Shown: piece by piece, positions 61,321 through 64,000 of the stretch
Layout of the letters: each line of letters starts with the position of its first letter
Numbering within the stretch: the first letter of the stretch is position 1
Assembly (NCBI GenBank): GCA_014238285.1
Contig: JABABK010000011.1
Coordinates: 1-64,000 of the forward strand
Source: Hellea sp.
Lineage (GTDB): Bacteria > Pseudomonadota > Alphaproteobacteria > Caulobacterales > Maricaulaceae
Length of the DNA stretch: 64,000 nt
Direction: 5' to 3'
Translations under genes and position numbers: made by a program
The notes under the pieces: generated by a model
Seen by the model: only the letters and a program-made list of their open reading frames with translations
Database searches by the model: none
What the model was told of the DNA's origin: nothing

Positions 61321-61495
61321 AAATAAAGTGACATTATCAAGCACGATAAGTTATAGTGTTGGTGCTAGGAAGCTTGAGCTCTTTGTCGCCTCCTAATAGA
61401 GGCATTCTTAAGACGAGTGGTTTAGGGTTTCTGGCATTTTTTCAACAATTATGACGTTGTCGTCGCCCCCTTCCCTTAAGGGGGGTGACGGTTCT
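61321..61495 (+). ncRNA. Candidate small RNA gene, copy A of a tandem pair
   Basis: The copy has a sigma70-like promoter (GTGACA 61328-61333, 18-base spacer, TATAGT 61352-61357) and then two hairpins: GCCTC/GAGGC with a CCTAATA loop (61388-61403) and a long GC-rich stem (61461-61490). CTGGCATTTTTT (61431-61442) is a conserved U-rich block. No ORF is present. Transcription would begin near 61364. Copy B lies 357 bases downstream with matching promoter, hairpins and U block. Confidence 0.45.
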
Positions 61496-61677
61496 TATCA
61501 TGAGTATCTTATTGTCTTGACGGCCTCTGGCGCTTGATGAACGTCAAAATTCTTTTACCATGTGTCTTTGTAAAATGAGATGATTCAGTGGGGGTATTAA
61601 TTTCGAAGGAAGTGAGATGTCCTCGATATCTAATATATTGGAGTGAAAATGATTAGATAAACCACAGAATATTGGAT

Positions 61678-61852
61678 AAATAAAAATGATATTTTTCAAT
61701 ACGGCGCACTATAGTGTCTGCGCTAGGATGTTCTTGCCTTTTGCCGTCTCTTAAAAGAGATTTTTCGAGACTAGAGGTTTGGGCTTACTGGCATTTTTTA
61801 ACGATTATGACATTGTCGCCACCCTTACCTTAAAAGGGGTGGCGGTTATTCC
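61678..61852 (+). ncRNA. Candidate small RNA gene, copy B of a tandem pair
   Basis: The parallel copy shows ATGATA (61686-61691), the same 18-base spacer, TATAGT (61710-61715), a TCTCTT/AAGAGA hairpin (61747-61760), CTGGCATTTTTT (61788-61799) and a long stem (61817-61844). Hairpin arms differ from copy A while pairing is kept. Transcription would begin near 61722. It precedes the amidohydrolase gene by 29 bases on the opposite strand. Confidence 0.45.
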
Positions 61853-61880
61853 GTGTACTTCTTAGTATTTAAAGGAGGCT

Positions 61881-62762
61881 TTACTCAGCGGCTAACGGAA
61901 GCTCACGTCGTTCAGGCAACATGTCCCAGCAAATAGACTTCATATCATCAGCGAGACGAGCATATTCGGTCTTGCGCATCATTGTGACGGGGTTGAGGTA
62001 GAGGTCTCGGTTTATTTCGATCTGGATAACTTCCATATTACGCTCGGGGCGGCCGTAGTGCGAGGTCACATATCCACCTGCATAGGGGTAGTTGCGCGCT
62101 ACGCTGTAACCTTTGGCGGTGAAGAGGGCTTCTAGCCGTGCCAAGGTTTCAGGATAACAAGATGTCCCGTGGCGATCACCCAATACAATGTCCGGTCGTC
62201 TTTGTCCCATTTGGGTAAAGCCCGGCATGGAGTGACAGTCTAGCAGGAGCGCCTGTCCGAAAGTTTTTATGGCATCCGTGATAAGCTGTATTAATGCATC
62301 ATGATAGGGACGGTATAAATGTTCCAGCCTGTCATCGACACAGCTGGCTTTGAGCTGACGTTTATAAATAGGCACTTTATCGGCGATAATGGTCGGAATT
62401 ACGCCCAGGCCCATTTCGGCCCGCGCCGTAGAGGGCAGATCGCCCGGTTTTTTCCAACTCATGGGCACTTCATCTACGGCGCGGTTGACATCCACAAAAC
62501 AGCGCGGAAAGCGTGCGGTCAAAAGCGGGATATCCATATGGCGGGCAAAGCCCAGCATATCATCGATATAAGCATCTTCGTTTTGGCGTAGGGTTTTAAG
62601 GTCCAGGGCAGAGCGGTCGATCAGAGCTTGAGGGTAGACACGCCCTGAATGAGGCGAGGCGAGAATCAGTGGGCCGCACGGAACGACAGGCCGGTCGATG
62701 GTAATAGGCGGGTCAAAGACTTGCAGGCACTCTACCTCTTGACTTTTTTGCCGGCGGATCAT
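61881..62762 (-). CDS. N-formylglutamate amidohydrolase family protein
   Basis: The 293-residue zinc hydrolase family acts on N-formylglutamate in histidine breakdown, though some members have other substrates. Signs are LILASPHSGRVYPQAL near residue 30, EDAYIDDM, FVDVNRA with the conserved Asp-Val-Asn-Arg, LLLDCHSMPG near residue 180 and QIEINRDLYLNPVTM. ATG 62762 is preferred; an earlier start at 62831 adds a random-looking leader. It is divergent from cpdR, the usual alphaproteobacterial order. No other hut genes are in the window. Confidence 0.88.
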   Translation of the reverse strand: MIRRQKSQEVECLQVFDPPITIDRPVVPCGPLILASPHSGRVYPQALIDRSALDLKTLRQNEDAYIDDMLGFARHMDIPLLTARFPRCFVDVNRAVDEVPMSWKKPGDLPSTARAEMGLGVIPTIIADKVPIYKRQLKASCVDDRLEHLYRPYHDALIQLITDAIKTFGQALLLDCHSMPGFTQMGQRRPDIVLGDRHGTSCYPETLARLEALFTAKGYSVARNYPYAGGYVTSHYGRPERNMEVIQIEINRDLYLNPVTMMRKTEYARLADDMKSICWDMLPERRELPLAAE

Positions 62763-62990
62763 GTATTTACAGTCTTTGTTGTAATTCGTGGCCCAATAAG
62801 GGCTTTTCTTAAGACATTGTTCAGAGAACACTCAGAAATATTTAAGCTATATAGAGTAGTTATACTCCAATTGGCGGGTATCGTGCATAGGTTTAGGTAA
62901 GAGCCGAACATAGTGCCGATATAGGCCAGTCGGAGAAGAAGAGTCTATAGTTTGCCCGCAATGGGTGATATATTTTTACGGGGTTAGTGA

Positions 62991-63350
62991 ATGGCTACCA
63001 TTTTATACGCAGAAGACGATGACGCGATGCGCCGCTTTTTTGAAAAAGCGCTAGAAAAAGCAGGGCACCATGTGATTGCCTGTGCTGATGGCGATCGGGC
63101 TTTACGGGCTTTGAAATTTGCCGATGGCGCTTTTGACCTATTGCTGACCGATATTATGATGCCGGGCGTTGACGGGATCGAGCTGGCTAAACAGGCTGAA
63201 ATCATCGCGCCGGGCATTAAAATCATGTTTATTACAGGCTTTGCCGCCGTCGCCATGAATGATCCTAGCTCGGTTGATAGCACTGTTTTGTCTAAACCCG
63301 TCCACTTGCGTCAGCTCGTCAACGAGGTCGATAAGCTCATTGCTGCCTAA
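62991..63350 (+). CDS. cpdR: Cell-cycle response regulator CpdR
   Basis: CpdR is a stand-alone receiver that, when unphosphorylated, brings ClpXP to its substrates in the Caulobacter cell cycle. The 119-residue product has the acidic pair in ILYAEDDDAMRRFF, acceptor Asp in LLLTDIMMPGVDG near residue 51, and the CpdR-typical KIMFITGFAAVAMN and VLSKPVHLRQLV. No output domain is present. It is divergent from the amidohydrolase gene; the 228-base gap holds its promoter. Confidence 0.92.
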   Translation: MATILYAEDDDAMRRFFEKALEKAGHHVIACADGDRALRALKFADGAFDLLLTDIMMPGVDGIELAKQAEIIAPGIKIMFITGFAAVAMNDPSSVDSTVLSKPVHLRQLVNEVDKLIAA

Positions 63351-63454
63351 GGCGCAACTTAGCTGCCTCTTTTAAGCATAATTTTTCAAATTCAGGCTTG
63401 ATTAGCCGCGGGCACACAGATATATGCCCGTTTCCGCATGGATGGTTCGAATAC

Positions 63455-63529
63455 GGGCGATTAGCTCAGCGGGAGAGCACTACATTGACATTGTAGGGGT
63501 CACTGGTTCAATCCCAGTATCGCCCACCA
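63455..63529 (+). tRNA. tRNA-Val (anticodon GAC)
   Basis: Acceptor stem GGGCGAT/ATCGCCC, D-arm with TAGCTCAGCGGGAGAGCA, anticodon stem CTACA/TGTAG around TTGACAT (anticodon GAC), T-arm GGTTCAATCCC and an encoded CCA. It reads GUC and GUU valine codons. The following 180 bases carry direct repeats that may belong to an integrated element. Confidence 0.97.
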
Positions 63530-63616
63530 TCCTTTTCTCTTTTATATCAAGGGTTTACAGGATTTCAGAGCTTTAGTGTTATAATGTTGCTGGCGCTATT
63601 TTGGCGCTAAAATCGG

Positions 63617-63698
63617 AAAATTCACACGGAAACCTAGCTTTTTGGAGTTAAAAATCCTGTATTATTGGCAATATGAGGCATAAAATTCACACGGAAAC
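63617..63698. repeat. 17-base direct repeat downstream of tRNA-Val
   Basis: AAAATTCACACGGAAAC occurs at 63617-63633 and again at 63682-63698, 65 bases apart. TGGCGCTA is also doubled just before (63591 and 63602). Such repeats next to a tRNA 3' end resemble arm-type or attachment sites. Confidence 0.45.
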
Positions 63699-63713
63699 AT
63701 GCTTCGAAACGGA

Positions 63714-64000
63714 TTATTCGTGATACCTTCCCTTCCCCTCAAAGTTCACATGACATTCAAGATAGTCACTGAGCAATTCAGGATCAGGGGTTTTGTTGAT
63801 ATGGCGATTGATGAAATCAGCAATGGTTTTAAATCGTTGCCAGTCGATTTTCTCATTTATTGTAACAGTAGCCGAGATCAATTCTAAATGCCGCAAGGCT
63901 GATCTTTCGGGCGGACATAGCCATTGCGAGCATTTTTCGATATGGCGAATATCTTTGGCCCGAATGGTGTCCTTAATCGGCTCAATTTTATCGGAATAAT
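63714..64000 (-). CDS. Partial hypothetical protein running out of the window
   Basis: A minus-strand frame is open for 94 codons from the window edge to TAA at 63714-63716. The visible end of the chain includes IRAKDIRHIEKCSQWLCPP, ERSALRHLELI and LLSDYLECHVNFEGKGRYHE. It is charged and alpha-helical in appearance with no recognisable family. Its 5' end lies beyond base 64000. A plus-strand ORF overlaps it but looks less protein-like. It might be the edge of an element inserted at tRNA-Val. Confidence 0.45.
   Translation of the reverse strand, partial: YSDKIEPIKDTIRAKDIRHIEKCSQWLCPPERSALRHLELISATVTINEKIDWQRFKTIADFINRHINKTPDPELLSDYLECHVNFEGKGRYHE

Noticed and set aside
63793-63999. Plus-strand ORF at the window end
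   Set aside because: It lies opposite a longer open minus-strand frame, and its residues look random.

Overview
The window reads as chromosomal DNA of a marine or aquatic alphaproteobacterium of moderate GC, most like the Maricaulales/Hyphomonadaceae side of the class. The signs are a CpdR-type receiver divergent from an N-formylglutamate amidohydrolase, the twin-membrane-protein / cobalamin adenosyltransferase / etfB-etfA order, a greA - ELM1-like - trxB - lysR run, an AccD that lacks the zinc-finger cysteines, a HemY-like protein, TonB proteins and many exported lipoproteins. Genes are dense on both strands, with short gaps and several start/stop overlaps. This placement is inference from gene content, not from a marker comparison. 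Layout: 1-5.7 kb holds the 3' part of a hemY-like gene, glpK, a DUF1353 gene and a TPR/Rossmann-like gene followed after one base by a Crp/Fnr regulator. tRNA-Arg(CCG) follows, then a TraB/GumN lipoprotein, manC, glmM and an SRPBCC protein (5.7-10 kb). A Pro/Glu-rich TonB-like protein, an aspartate-type aminotransferase and a storage-lipid pair (WS/DGAT acyltransferase plus lipase-like hydrolase) fill 10-16 kb. A hybrid histidine kinase, a likely small RNA and the greA operon fill 16-22 kb. Region 22-30 kb is oxidative and exported: a DoxX-like membrane protein, a vanadium haloperoxidase-like enzyme with a lipoprotein/barrel partner, a DegT-type aminotransferase, a tyrosinase and a free-standing copy of the tyrosinase C-terminal domain. 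Region 30-35.5 kb is a probable quaternary-amine catabolic cluster: a Rieske oxygenase with a bridging Glu, a FAD oxidoreductase, LysR, a divergent aldehyde dehydrogenase and a VOC protein, with a 15-base motif shared by two of its promoter regions. Then 35.5-43.5 kb carries a DUF1622 protein, RecQ, a double-HxlR regulator, PlsC, an ABC ATPase, a 58-residue zinc-finger protein, an Imm8-like orphan gene, an outer-membrane protein gene broken by one stop codon, and TonB. Region 43.5-52 kb is mostly housekeeping: polA, gpmA, a deaminase-only ribD, creD, folC, accD. A 972-residue propeller/haem lipoprotein and an exported methyltransferase-like protein follow (52-56 kb), then etfA/etfB, a small Cys-containing secreted protein, adenosyltransferase, hisN, XRE and Lrp regulators (56-61 kb). 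The end holds two tandem, promoter-bearing, structured non-coding copies, the amidohydrolase, cpdR, tRNA-Val(GAC) and a partial ORF running out of the window. The least explained items are the two small-RNA candidates (minus strand about 18311-18440; plus-strand tandem pair 61321-61852), the TPR/Crp pair, the tyrosinase plus its free domain, and the Rieske cluster with its shared operator-like motif. No CRISPR array, insertion sequence or intact prophage was seen.
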